DNA of 64,000 nucleotides from Piscinibacterium candidicorallinum (GTDB taxonomy: Bacteria; Pseudomonadota; Gammaproteobacteria; Burkholderiales; Burkholderiaceae_C), in assembly GCF_047549485.1 (NCBI RefSeq), contig NZ_CP180191.1, positions 372,001 through 436,000 of the forward strand. The letters run 5' to 3'. Below the pieces are notes generated by a model. The model did no database searches and was not told the origin of the DNA. It was given only the letters and a program-made list of their open reading frames with translations. Below are positions 44,717-52,571 of this stretch, piece by piece (position 1 is the first letter of the stretch; every line of letters begins with the position of its first letter). The position numbers were made by a program, and so were the translations under genes.

Positions 44717-45411
44717 GTACGGAATTCGGTCTGCAGGTGCTGGCCTATCTGCGTGAGCATCCGGAGTTCTTTGACGAGCACGCGGAGCTCTTTGCCAGCC
44801 TGACCGTGCCCAACCCCCATGGCGGCCGCGCGGTAAGCCTAATCGAGCGCCAGCTCATGGCGGTCAAGGAAAAGAACAAGCAGGTTGAGCTGCGTCTGGC
44901 GGAACTCATCCGAATCGGCCGCGAGAACGAGGTCATCGTCGACAAGTTCACCACCTGGACGCGCAGCCTCGTGGCGGCGCGCCATGCGCGCGATCTGCCC
45001 GGGCTGGTGGAAGGCGGCGTGGGCCGTCACTTCACCGTGCCGCTGACCGCACTGCGCGTCTGGGGGGTGATGCCCGAGCACCAGGGCCTGGACGCCGCCC
45101 GTCCGGTGGCTGAGGACGTGAAGAGTTTCGCGCACAGCCTGATGGGCCCGTATTGCGGTGGCAATTCCGGCTTTGCCGCGGCCAGCTGGCTGCCTGGCGA
45201 GGCCGCCAGCATCGCGTTGCTGCCCCTGCGTGTGGGCGCCGCGCCCGAGGCCTTTGGCCTGCTCGTGCTCGGCTCACCCGATCCGCAGCGCTTCCGCGAC
45301 GACATGGGCGTGGAGATGCTCGCCCGCATTGCAGAGATCTGCTCGGCCGCGCTGGCCCGGCTGCTGCCTGAAAGCGGCCCGGCGGTTGCCGCCCCCACGC
45401 TGACGCACTGA
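44713..45411 (+). CDS. DUF484 family protein (GAF-like)
   Basis: 232 aa. It has the DUF484 pattern: VLAYLREHPEFFDEHAELFA near the N-terminus, then SLIERQLMAVKEKNKQVELR (coiled coil), and a GAF-like C-terminal domain (SIALLPLRVGAAPEAFGLLV LGSPDPQRF). Function is unknown, but the gene is almost always found between dapF and xerC in proteobacteria. Translational coupling with dapF is indicated by the ATGA overlap. Confidence 0.92.
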   Translation: MSTEFGLQVLAYLREHPEFFDEHAELFASLTVPNPHGGRAVSLIERQLMAVKEKNKQVELRLAELIRIGRENEVIVDKFTTWTRSLVAARHARDLPGLVEGGVGRHFTVPLTALRVWGVMPEHQGLDAARPVAEDVKSFAHSLMGPYCGGNSGFAAASWLPGEAASIALLPLRVGAAPEAFGLLVLGSPDPQRFRDDMGVEMLARIAEICSAALARLLPESGPAVAAPTLTH

Positions 45412-45424
45412 GCGGGCACCGACC

Positions 45425-46039
45425 ATGACCGAAGCCGCTGCGCTCGCCCACCCGCACGCCGCGGCGGATGCAGACGGGCAGGGCGGCGCGGCGCCCGGCG
45501 TCGCGCGCGTTGAGTCGGTGGCGGCGCATGGCAGCCATGCCTTTTCCAAGACGGTGCAAGCCGGCATCGAACTGCTGGTCGGGCTGGGTGTGGCCGGCGA
45601 CGTCCATGCCGGCGTGACGGTCAAGCACCGCTCGCGCGTGGCCAAGGACCCCACGCAGCCCAATCTGCGTCAGGTGCACCTGATCCATGCCGAGCTGCTG
45701 GACCATCTCGCCGCACAGGGCTTCACGGTGCGGCCGGGCGACCTGGGCGAGAACCTGCTCACGCGCGGCATCGATCTGCTGGGGCTGCCCACCGACGCCG
45801 AGCTGCAGATCGGCCCCGTGGCCCGCATCCGCATCACCGGCCTGCGCAACCCCTGCGCGCAGATCGACCGCTTTGCGCCGGGGCTGATGAGCGCGCTGCT
45901 GGACCGTGCCGCCGACGGCAGCCTGATCCGCAAGGGCGGCGTGATGGCCGTGGTGCTCGCCTGTGGCCCGGTGCGTGCGGGCGATGCGATCACGATTCAC
46001 CTGGCGCCGGGCGAGCATCGGCCGCTCGCGCCGGTCTGA
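45425..46039 (+). CDS. MOSC domain protein
   Basis: 204 aa. MOSC domains handle molybdenum cofactor or metal-sulfur groups. Motifs include GDVHAGVTVKHRSR, NLRQVHLIHAELLD, RPGDLGENLLTRGIDL, and ITGLRNPCAQIDRF with the conserved Cys that can bind the cofactor. It is wedged between DUF484 (13 bp) and xerC (9 bp), interrupting an otherwise conserved gene pair without a gap, so it is likely co-transcribed. It may have been inserted into the operon; its codon use looks like the neighbours. Confidence 0.9.
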   Translation: MTEAAALAHPHAAADADGQGGAAPGVARVESVAAHGSHAFSKTVQAGIELLVGLGVAGDVHAGVTVKHRSRVAKDPTQPNLRQVHLIHAELLDHLAAQGFTVRPGDLGENLLTRGIDLLGLPTDAELQIGPVARIRITGLRNPCAQIDRFAPGLMSALLDRAADGSLIRKGGVMAVVLACGPVRAGDAITIHLAPGEHRPLAPV

Positions 46040-46048
46040 AGCCGACCC

Positions 46049-47041
46049 ATGGCCGCCGCGCAGCCCAGCACCGAGCGCCCCGAACTGCCCGCCAGTGTCC
46101 ATGCGTGGCTGGATCATCTGCGCGTGGAACGCCGCCTGGCGCCCCGCACGCTGGACACCTACGCCATTGACCTGACGAGTCTGGCCGCCGTGCTGCCCGT
46201 GGCGCTGGACGCCGTGGCCGAGCACCATCTGCGCAGTGCGCTGGCGCGCCTGCATGCGGGCGGAATGACGCCGCGTTCGCTGGCCCGGCTGCTGTCGGTG
46301 GCGCGCGGCTTCTACCGCTGGCGCATGCTTTCCGGCGCCCGGGCCGACAACCCGGCCCAGGGCCTGCGCGCGCCCAAGGCGCCCAAGCGCCTGCCCAAGG
46401 CCCTGGCCGTGGACGCCACCGCCGGTCTGCTCGATGCCGCGCAGGCAGCCGTGCAGGCCGTTCAGACAGCAGACCCGCAGCAGGACGAGCCGAAGCAACA
46501 GGCCCTGCGCCTGCGCGACGCGGCCATGTTCGAGTTGCTGTATTCCTCCGGCCTGCGTCTGGCCGAACTGATCGGCCTGGATGTGATTGCCAGCGATACG
46601 GCGGCCGGCTGGGTGGATGCCCAAGCGGCCGAGGTGCATGTCACCGGCAAGGGCGGCAAGCGGCGCATGGTGCCGGTGGGCGGCAAGGCACTCGACGCGC
46701 TGCGCGCCTGGCTGCCCGCCCGGGTGCTGCTGGCCCATGCGCAGTGCACGGCGCTGTTTGTGGGCGCGCGCGGCGAGCGCATCGCTCAGGGCACGGTACG
46801 TCTGGCGCTCAAGCAGCTGGCGCAGATGAGTCAGCTGGGCCAGCACGTGCACCCCCACATGCTGCGCCACAGCTTTGCCAGCCACGTGCTGCAAAGCAGC
46901 GGTGACCTGCGCGCCGTGCAGGAGCTCATGGGCCACGCCAGCATCGCCGCCACGCAGGTCTACACCCAGCTGGACTTTCAGCATCTGGCCAAGGTCTACG
47001 ACGCAGCGCATCCGCGGGCGAAGAAGCCTGGTGAAAAATAG
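46049..47041 (+). CDS. xerC: Tyrosine recombinase XerC
   Basis: 330 aa. XerC with XerD resolves chromosome dimers at dif. The N-terminal SAM-like domain is WLDHLRVERRLAPRTLDTYA. The catalytic residues follow: Arg in YSSGLRLAELIGL, Lys in TGKGGKRRMVPVG, HMLRHSFASHVLQ (His, Arg), GHASIAATQVYTQLD with the nucleophile Tyr. An insert of about 25 residues rich in Ala/Gln (AQAAVQAVQTADPQQDEPKQ) lies before the catalytic Arg. It follows dapF-DUF484-MOSC; no dif site or phage gene is near, so it is not a mobile-element integrase. Confidence 0.96.
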   Translation: MAAAQPSTERPELPASVHAWLDHLRVERRLAPRTLDTYAIDLTSLAAVLPVALDAVAEHHLRSALARLHAGGMTPRSLARLLSVARGFYRWRMLSGARADNPAQGLRAPKAPKRLPKALAVDATAGLLDAAQAAVQAVQTADPQQDEPKQQALRLRDAAMFELLYSSGLRLAELIGLDVIASDTAAGWVDAQAAEVHVTGKGGKRRMVPVGGKALDALRAWLPARVLLAHAQCTALFVGARGERIAQGTVRLALKQLAQMSQLGQHVHPHMLRHSFASHVLQSSGDLRAVQELMGHASIAATQVYTQLDFQHLAKVYDAAHPRAKKPGEK

Positions 47042-47235
47042 GTCTTTTTCGGACATAATTATCGATGGCAATGAATGGCCAGAGAATTCCTAAAGAAGCG
47101 CGGAAAGTCGATTTCAACCCATTCATAATCCGTTGATTTCGGCCAATTTCATGTCGTTCGGTTGGTTGTGCTGATCGGTGCAGGTGAGGTGCAGCGCTAC
47201 GCGGCGCGCCGGCGCTCAGCGGCGAAAATGCGCGC

Positions 47236-48438
47236 ATGACCGCCACCCTCATCCTCAAGCCGGGCAAGGAAAAGAGCCTGCAACGCCGCCACCCCTGGGT
47301 CTACGCCACCGCCGTGGCCCGGGTCACGGGCAACCCCGGGCTGGGCGAGACCGTCAAGGTGCTCAGCCACGAGCAGCGCTTCCTGGCCTGGGCGGCCTAC
47401 TCCGAGCAGAGCCTGATCCGCGCCCGCGCCTGGAGCTTTGTCGAGGGCGAGGTGATCACGGCCGACTTCATCGCCCGGCGCATTGCGGCGGCCGTGGCGC
47501 GCCGCACGGGACTGGCCCGCGTCAGCAACGCGATCCGTATTGTCTTTGGCGAGGCCGATGAGCTGCCGGGTCTGGTGGCGGATCAATATGGCGACACGGT
47601 CGTCATCCAGTGCATGGCCGCCGGCATCGAGCGCTGGAAGGCCGAGATCGTCACAGCCCTGGTGGCCGCCACCGGCTGCAAGACAGTCGTGGAGCGCAGC
47701 GACGCCGCTGTGCGCGGCCGCGAAGGCCTGCCCGAAATCGTGGCCGTGCTACATGGCGAGCTGCATAACCCGGTGGAAGTCACCGAGAACGGCGTGCGCT
47801 ACACGGTGGATGTGCTCAAGGGCCACAAGACCGGCTTCTACGTTGACCAGCGCGACAACCGGGCCCTGGCCGCAGAGATCGTGGCGAGCCTGCTTGCTCA
47901 GGGCAAGCAGCCGCGCGTGCTCAACTGCTTCTGCTACACGGGCGGGTTCTCGCTGGCGGCGCTCGGTGCCGGCGCGACGCAGGTGGTGAGCGTGGACTCC
48001 TCGGCCGAGGCCCTGGCCACCGGTCAGGCGCAGGCGGCGCTCAACGGCTTTGACGCTGCGCGTTCCGAGTGGCGCTGCGAAAACGTCTTCGACACGCTCA
48101 AGGCCCTGGCCGCCGAGGGTCGCGAGTTCGACCTGATCGTGCTCGATCCGCCCAAGTTCGCGCCCAGTGCCAACCACGTGGACAAGGCCGCGCGCGCCTA
48201 CAAGGAGATCAACCTCAAGGGCATGAAGCTGCTGGCCTCCGGCGGACACCTGCTGACATTCTCCTGCTCCGGCGCCATCAGCGTGGACCTGTTCCAGAAG
48301 ATCGTGGCCGGCAGCGTGATCGATGCGCGCGTGGACATGCAGCTGCTCAAGCGCCTGGCGGCCGGCATCGACCACCCCATGGCCATGACCCACCCCGAGG
48401 GTGAATACCTCAAGGGGCTCTGGCTGCGCCGCATGTGA
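47236..48438 (+). CDS. rlmI: 23S rRNA (cytosine-5)-methyltransferase RlmI-type
   Basis: 400 aa. The N-terminal PUA-like domain has LQRRHPWVYATAVARV; then the RlmI EEHB-like domain with LPGLVADQYGDTVVIQCMAA, and the class I methyltransferase core with VLNCFCYTGGFSLAALGAGA, VDSSAEAL, and LIVLDPPKFAPSA. The catalytic Cys is in FSCSGAIS. RlmI modifies C1962 of 23S rRNA in E. coli; the family also contains close relatives, so the exact site is not certain. The stop overlaps the DUF1853 start (GTGA). Confidence 0.92.
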   Translation: MTATLILKPGKEKSLQRRHPWVYATAVARVTGNPGLGETVKVLSHEQRFLAWAAYSEQSLIRARAWSFVEGEVITADFIARRIAAAVARRTGLARVSNAIRIVFGEADELPGLVADQYGDTVVIQCMAAGIERWKAEIVTALVAATGCKTVVERSDAAVRGREGLPEIVAVLHGELHNPVEVTENGVRYTVDVLKGHKTGFYVDQRDNRALAAEIVASLLAQGKQPRVLNCFCYTGGFSLAALGAGATQVVSVDSSAEALATGQAQAALNGFDAARSEWRCENVFDTLKALAAEGREFDLIVLDPPKFAPSANHVDKAARAYKEINLKGMKLLASGGHLLTFSCSGAISVDLFQKIVAGSVIDARVDMQLLKRLAAGIDHPMAMTHPEGEYLKGLWLRRM

Positions 48439-49385
48439 GCGCGCCACGCTTGGTGCAGCAGGACGAATTGGACGAACTGGGCCCGCCGCGCTGGCTGCAC
48501 GATCTGCGCTGGCTGCTGCTGAGCCCGCCGCTGCTCAGTACCGCACCCGGGACCTTCAGTGCGCCGGTCTTTGCCTTCAGCGCCGCCGAGCGCGCGCTGA
48601 TCGAGCGCTGGCTCGACGACCCGGCCACGGCCGCGCTGCCCGAACCTTCGCCGCGCACGGCGGATGGCTCGCGCCGCATACCGCTGGGGCGCTGGTGCGA
48701 ACGGCTGATCGAACACTTCCTGCGCCACGGGCCCACGCACCGGCTGGCGGCGGCCAACCTGCCGCTGCGTCAGGCCACGGTAGCCGGCAGTGACCACACC
48801 ACGGCTGGCGAGATCGACTTCCTGCTCACCGATGCGGCCGGCCAACCCTGGCATTGGGAGCTGGCGGTGAAGTATTTCCTCTGCCATGCGCCGTGCGAGG
48901 TGGCTGCGGCGCAAGACTTCATCGGGCCGGATGGCGCGGAAACGCTGGAAAGCAAGCTTGAGAAACTCTTTGGCCGGCAGCTTGCGCACCGCCCGCCCGC
49001 GCCCTGGGATGGGCAGGCCTGGCAGCCCGCGGCCTTCACCCGCGGCTGGATGTTCTACCGCCACGGCCAGCCCGCGCCGATCTGCCCGCTGCTGGCCGCG
49101 GACCATCTGTGCGGCTGGTGGCTGCCGGCGTCCGAGCTGCCAGCGTTTGCCGCGGCGCGCGGCAGCCGCGCCTTTCGCCTGCTGGACCGTGTCGACTGGC
49201 TGGGCAGCACCCGCGCCAGCGCTGTGCTCGCCCCGGCCGAGGTGGCCACCGCGCTTCAGGCCCAGTGGCAGCGCCCCCGGCCCCCCGGCGCGCGCCGCTG
49301 GCCCAGCGCGCTGATGCTGGCCGAGGTGGACGCCACGGGCGCCGAGCGTTCGCGCGGGTTTGTGCTTCCCGGTGCAGGCGTCTGA
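48435..49385 (+). CDS. DUF1853 family protein
   Basis: 316 aa from GTG 48435, coupled to rlmI by a 4-bp overlap. The central stretch GEIDFLLTDAAGQPWHWELA followed by VKYFL looks like the D...ExK core of PD-(D/E)XK nuclease folds, preceded by a conserved Glu-rich WCERLIEHFLRHG. Activity is unproven for the family. The neighbourhood with RlmI suggests an RNA-related role, but this is only contextual. Confidence 0.85.
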   Translation: MSAPRLVQQDELDELGPPRWLHDLRWLLLSPPLLSTAPGTFSAPVFAFSAAERALIERWLDDPATAALPEPSPRTADGSRRIPLGRWCERLIEHFLRHGPTHRLAAANLPLRQATVAGSDHTTAGEIDFLLTDAAGQPWHWELAVKYFLCHAPCEVAAAQDFIGPDGAETLESKLEKLFGRQLAHRPPAPWDGQAWQPAAFTRGWMFYRHGQPAPICPLLAADHLCGWWLPASELPAFAAARGSRAFRLLDRVDWLGSTRASAVLAPAEVATALQAQWQRPRPPGARRWPSALMLAEVDATGAERSRGFVLPGAGV

Positions 49386-49486
49386 GGACCGTATCGCGCA
49401 TCGGGTGCGGGTTTTCGGGCCTTTTTGTGCCATGAGCCGCGCGGGATGGGCTTCTCGAACGGCTAACCGAGGTTTGATGCACTTGC

Positions 49487-49529
49487 TCAGCCTGAATGCA
49501 GTGAAAAGCCGCGCCAGACAAGCGAGACC
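49487..49529 (+). repeat. Dispersed hairpin repeat, copy 5 (partial)
   Basis: CTCAGCCTGAATGCAGTGAA then AAGCCGCGCCAGACAAGCG. The right half and the CCAGACAAGCG tail match the other copies; the left outer stem arm is missing. Confidence 0.65.
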
Positions 49530-49615
49530 GTTTTCCGGCCTCAGCGCGCCCGCCGCCCGTCCGGCCGGCCCAAGGCGGTTCGCGCCGGCAGGGGCAGAGC
49601 ATGTAAACTTGTTGG

Positions 49616-49627
49616 TTCAACGTTGAA
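49616..49627. promoter_or_regulatory. 12-bp palindrome upstream of the small basic gene
   Basis: TTCAACGTTGAA is a perfect dyad 66 bp upstream of ATG 49693 and just after a possible -10 (TAAACT). It could be an operator; no cognate regulator is adjacent. Confidence 0.35.
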
Positions 49628-49692
49628 AACCTTCGGCAAATCAGTGGCTTGCGTGCAGGCTGCCTGCGCCGACCCCATCTGGAACATTCATC

Positions 49693-49821
49693 ATGGCTGA
49701 ACGCAAACGCAATCGCCGCAACACGCTCGAGCGTCGTTGCCTGGGCAAGGCTTACAAGCGCCTGTTCAACGGCGCACCGAAGTCGATCTTCAAGATGTTG
49801 GAGAAGATTAAGAAAGCCTGA
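49693..49821 (+). CDS. 42-aa basic protein, unknown family
   Basis: ATG 49693 to TGA 49821. The product begins MAERKRNRRNTLERRCLGKA, continues YKRLFNGAPKSIFK and ends MLEKIKKA. It is strongly basic, with one Cys, and lacks a signal or membrane segment; it looks like a small RNA- or ribosome-binding protein, but it is not S21, L36 or THX. Codon use (AAG, CGC, CTC, GGC) is like well-expressed genes here. The stop codon lies in the loop of a 15-bp hairpin, so termination of translation and RNA folding are physically linked. Confidence in coding is good, function unknown. Confidence 0.65.
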   Translation: MAERKRNRRNTLERRCLGKAYKRLFNGAPKSIFKMLEKIKKA

Positions 49822-49840
49822 GCTTTCTTAATCTTCCAAC
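49797..49840 (+). promoter_or_regulatory. Long hairpin spanning the stop codon of the small basic gene
   Basis: GAAGATTAAGAAAGC (49803-49817) pairs perfectly with GCTTTCTTAATCTTC (49822-49836) around CTGA, extended by GTTG/CAAC after a 2-nt bulge. The stop TGA is the loop. No T-run follows, so it is not a standard terminator; RNA stability or 3'-end protection is possible. Confidence 0.85.
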
Positions 49841-49916
49841 ACGCCCGTTTGGGGCACCCCCTTCCCGTTCCCCCGCCCGGCGGGGGAAAGCCTGGGGCGG
49901 CTTCAACTGAACAAAG

Positions 49917-49946
49917 GCCGCGCCTGATCAGCGCGGCTTTTGTTTT
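49917..49946 (+). terminator. Rho-independent terminator
   Basis: GCCGCGC (49917-49923) pairs with GCGCGGC (49931-49937), loop CTGATCA, followed by TTTTGTTTT. It closes the small basic gene's unit. A shorter stem CCCCCG/CGGGGG is at 49870-49886. Confidence 0.9.
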
Positions 49947-50079
49947 CAGCGCGGTTTTCTGCGCGCGGTGCTTTGTTTGCCCTCGCGTGTTTGTGTTCTT
50001 TTGTTGAATTGCGGGCTTGCACGAACGCGCGCCAGCCCCATATCCGCTACTTTGCGCCCTCGCAATTTGGAGCGAACCC

Positions 50080-51129
50080 ATGAGTGGTGATGCAAGCGTT
50101 GTGGCCGCGCAGGCCGTGGCCAGCGCCCAGGCTGCCAAGATGATTCCCGTGACCATCCTCACAGGCTTTCTCGGTGCGGGCAAGACCACGCTGCTCAATC
50201 GCATCCTGACCGAACGCCATGGCGAGAAGATCGCCGTGATCGAGAACGAGTTCGGCCAGGAAGGCATCGACAACGAGATCCTGGTGCAGGAGGCCAACGA
50301 GCAGATCATTGAGATGAACAACGGCTGCATCTGCTGCACCGTTCGTGGCGATCTGGTGAAGATCCTCAACGACCTGTATGCCAGGAAGAAAAGCGGCTCG
50401 CTGCAGTTCGACCGCGTGCTGATCGAAACGACAGGTATGGCTGACCCCGGCCCCGTCACCCAGACCTTCTTCATGGATGACGACGTGGCCGACCGCTACC
50501 TGCTGGATGCTGTCATCACCGTGGTCGATGCCAAGCACGGCTGGAACACGCTGGACGCCCAGAAGGAAGCGCAAAGCCAGGTAGGCTTTGCCGATCGCAT
50601 CCTGATGAGCAAGGTCGATGTGGCCGAAGCCGAACAGGTCACGGTGCTCAAGCAGCGCATCAAGCAGATGAACCCGCGCGCGCCGATCACCGAAGTCCAC
50701 TTCGGCCAGGCCGACATCAAGGAGCTGCTGGACATCCGCGGCTTCAACCTGAACAGCATTCTCGAGATCGATCCCGAGTTCCTGACCAGCGACAAGCATG
50801 CCCATGACGGCAGCGTGCACAGTTTCGTCTTTACCAGTGACAAGCCCCTCGATGGCGCACGGCTCGAAGAGTTTCTGTCCGCGATTCTTCAGGTTTACGG
50901 CAATGACCTGCTGCGCTATAAGGGCGTGCTTTGGCTGGACGGGGTCGAGCGCCGGATGGTGTTCCAGGGCGTGCACATGATGATGGGCGCCGACGCGGGC
51001 AAGCCCTGGCAGGCCGGCGAGAAGCGGTCCAGCAAGATGGTTTTCATCGGGCGGAAGATGCCTGTGCAGGTCATCATGGATGGCCTGAGGCAGTGCGAGA
51101 TCGGCGCAGGCAAGGCGATCAGAAAGTAA
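50080..51129 (+). CDS. CobW/P47K-family GTPase (probable zinc metallochaperone)
   Basis: 349 aa from ATG 50080. Walker A is GFLGAGKTTLLN (about residues 29-40), the CxCC metal motif GCICCT follows near residue 87, then ETTGMADPGPV and SKVD. The C-terminal CobW_C domain has LDGARLEEFLSAIL and ends after RKMPVQVIM. This G3E GTPase group includes zinc-handling ZNG1/ZagA and YeiR-like proteins. Together with the dksA-like gene and the ABC genes downstream it suggests a zinc-responsive neighbourhood. No Zur box was recognised upstream. ATG 50017 in the same frame is rejected because it adds an unrelated stretch. Confidence 0.92.
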   Translation: MSGDASVVAAQAVASAQAAKMIPVTILTGFLGAGKTTLLNRILTERHGEKIAVIENEFGQEGIDNEILVQEANEQIIEMNNGCICCTVRGDLVKILNDLYARKKSGSLQFDRVLIETTGMADPGPVTQTFFMDDDVADRYLLDAVITVVDAKHGWNTLDAQKEAQSQVGFADRILMSKVDVAEAEQVTVLKQRIKQMNPRAPITEVHFGQADIKELLDIRGFNLNSILEIDPEFLTSDKHAHDGSVHSFVFTSDKPLDGARLEEFLSAILQVYGNDLLRYKGVLWLDGVERRMVFQGVHMMMGADAGKPWQAGEKRSSKMVFIGRKMPVQVIMDGLRQCEIGAGKAIRK

Positions 51130-51254
51130 TGACCCGGGCGGTCAGACACGAGCAGACAGAACGCAGTACACAAGCAGGTGCATGTCAGCGAGCAGATCAA
51201 CTGCCCGCTCACAAGTGAAGATTCAAAGCAGTTCGAGGTGGGAGAAACAGAACA

Positions 51255-51776
51255 ATGGCGACCGCAAAGACAACCGCTGCCAAGGCACCGGCAGCCAAGC
51301 CGGCCGCAAAGTCCGAGGCTGAGAAGAAGCCCGCAAAGGGCGCCGTGGGCGCAGGCAAGGGCAACGACTGGGTTCCGACCGACGCTGAGATGCTGGCCAT
51401 GGGCGAGGCCGACTACATGAACGCCGCCCAGTTGCGCTACTTCAAGTCCAAGTTGCAGGAGATGGAGCGTCAGATTCTCTCCAACGCCGACGAGACCGTG
51501 GAGCACCTGCACGAGAACGTGATCGTCCCCGATCCGGCGGACCGCGCCACCATCGAGGAAGAGCACGCACTGGAGCTGCGTACGCGCGACCGCGAGCGCA
51601 AGCTACTCAAGAAGGTGCAGCAGTCGATCCAGCGTATCGACGCCGGCGACTACGGCTGGTGCGAGGAAACCGGTGACCCCATCGGCGTGGCCCGTCTGAT
51701 GGCCCGCCCGACGGCCACGCTTTCTCTGGAGGCCCAGCAGCGCCGCGAGATCCGCCAGAAGATGTACGGAGACTGA
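51255..51776 (+). CDS. dksA: DksA-family RNA polymerase-binding factor lacking the zinc-finger cysteines
   Basis: 173 aa with an Ala/Lys-rich N-terminal extension of about 35 residues, then the coiled coil (RYFKSKLQEMERQILSNADE) and tip motif DPADRATIEEE holding the acidic pair. The zinc-finger region reads WCEETGDPIGVARLMA then RPTATLSLEAQQ: CxxT-17-SxxA instead of CxxC-17-CxxC, so only one Cys remains. DksA binds the RNA polymerase secondary channel and works with ppGpp at stable-RNA promoters. Cys-poor paralogues (DksA2 of P. aeruginosa) work without zinc. A GGGAGA site precedes the ATG. Confidence 0.95.
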   Translation: MATAKTTAAKAPAAKPAAKSEAEKKPAKGAVGAGKGNDWVPTDAEMLAMGEADYMNAAQLRYFKSKLQEMERQILSNADETVEHLHENVIVPDPADRATIEEEHALELRTRDRERKLLKKVQQSIQRIDAGDYGWCEETGDPIGVARLMARPTATLSLEAQQRREIRQKMYGD

Positions 51777-51801
51777 TCGGTACGCGGTTTCGCCGAACGA
51801 C

Positions 51802-51827
51802 GGGGCGCGGAACACGCGCCCCTTTTT
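51802..51827 (+). terminator. Rho-independent terminator after dksA
   Basis: GGGGCGCG (51802-51809) pairs with CGCGCCCC (51815-51822), loop GAACA, followed by TTTTT. Confidence 0.93.
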
Positions 51828-51941
51828 CATGTCTGAGCGTCCACGCTCGGGGGCAGCATCTCGAAATCGGCACCCGCGCAGCCCACATCTGCCGGCCCGT
51901 GCAGCCGCCATCTCCCACAACCACCGCCCACCCAAGCCGCC

Positions 51942-52571
51942 ATGTTCCGCGCCCTTCTCGTGCAGTATGCCCACCCCGGTGGGGCCATGCTCCGGTACCC
52001 GGATATCAATGTCGCGCGAGGTGACGCGCTGCTCATGACCGGTCCATCGGGCTGCGGAAAGACCACCTGGCTGCATCTCGTCGCTGGCCTGCTTCGGATG
52101 CACGGTGGTCAGCTCTGGATGGACGATGCCGTGCTCACCCCTGATCGTGTGGCGCTCGTCCCCCAGGTGCCTCACTTGATCGGCAGCCTGTCGGTCATGC
52201 AGAACCTGGCGGTCGCCAGTTTTGCCGCGCAGCGCCCGTTTGACGAAGCCCGGGCCCTGCAGCTGCTCGAAGCCATGGGTCTGGCGCATTTGCTTGCGCG
52301 CAGGCCATCCGAGCTGTCACGCGGTCAGGCGCAGCGCGTGGCCATCGCGCGAGCGCTCGTCAACCGGCCCGACGTGCTGCTCGCCGACGAGCCCACTGCA
52401 AGCCTCGATGACGAAGCCGCCGCAGCAGCGATCCAGCTACTGGTCAGTCAGGCGGCAGCAGCCAATGCCGCGTTGGTCATTGCGTCTCATGATGGTCGGG
52501 TCAAGCCCTTGTTTGACGCCACGCTTGCATTGCCGCCCTTCAGCGGCGAGCCGGTCGGGGCCGCGGCATGA
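51942..52571 (+). CDS. ABC transporter ATP-binding protein (MacB/LolD-like)
   Basis: 209 aa. Walker A GPSGCGKTTW (about residue 34), Q-loop VPQVPHLIG, signature LSRGQAQRVAIARAL and Walker B VLLADEPTASLDD. Short type-VII-style ATPase that pairs with an FtsX-like permease, encoded next with a 4-bp overlap. This ATPase/permease pair followed by DUF3299 resembles P. aeruginosa PA4064-PA4066, a zinc-responsive locus; the transported substrate is not shown by sequence. It begins 114 bp after the dksA terminator, so it has its own promoter. Confidence 0.93.
   Translation: MFRALLVQYAHPGGAMLRYPDINVARGDALLMTGPSGCGKTTWLHLVAGLLRMHGGQLWMDDAVLTPDRVALVPQVPHLIGSLSVMQNLAVASFAAQRPFDEARALQLLEAMGLAHLLARRPSELSRGQAQRVAIARALVNRPDVLLADEPTASLDDEAAAAAIQLLVSQAAAANAALVIASHDGRVKPLFDATLALPPFSGEPVGAAA

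Larger units (their letters stand above)
49386..49692. other. 307-bp gap before the small basic protein gene
   Basis: Contains a partial dispersed hairpin repeat (49487-49529) and the perfect 12-bp palindrome TTCAACGTTGAA (49616-49627). No convincing -35/-10 pair was found, though TAAACT at 49604 could be a -10. No gene is seen. Confidence 0.5.

Noticed and set aside
46049..47041. xerC as an integrase of a mobile element
   Set aside because: It lies in the conserved dapF-DUF484-xerC context and has no attachment repeats, tRNA target or phage genes nearby.
49950..50079. Zur box upstream of the CobW gene
   Set aside because: I looked for an AT-rich dyad of the GTTATAATATAAC type and did not find one; regulation remains open.
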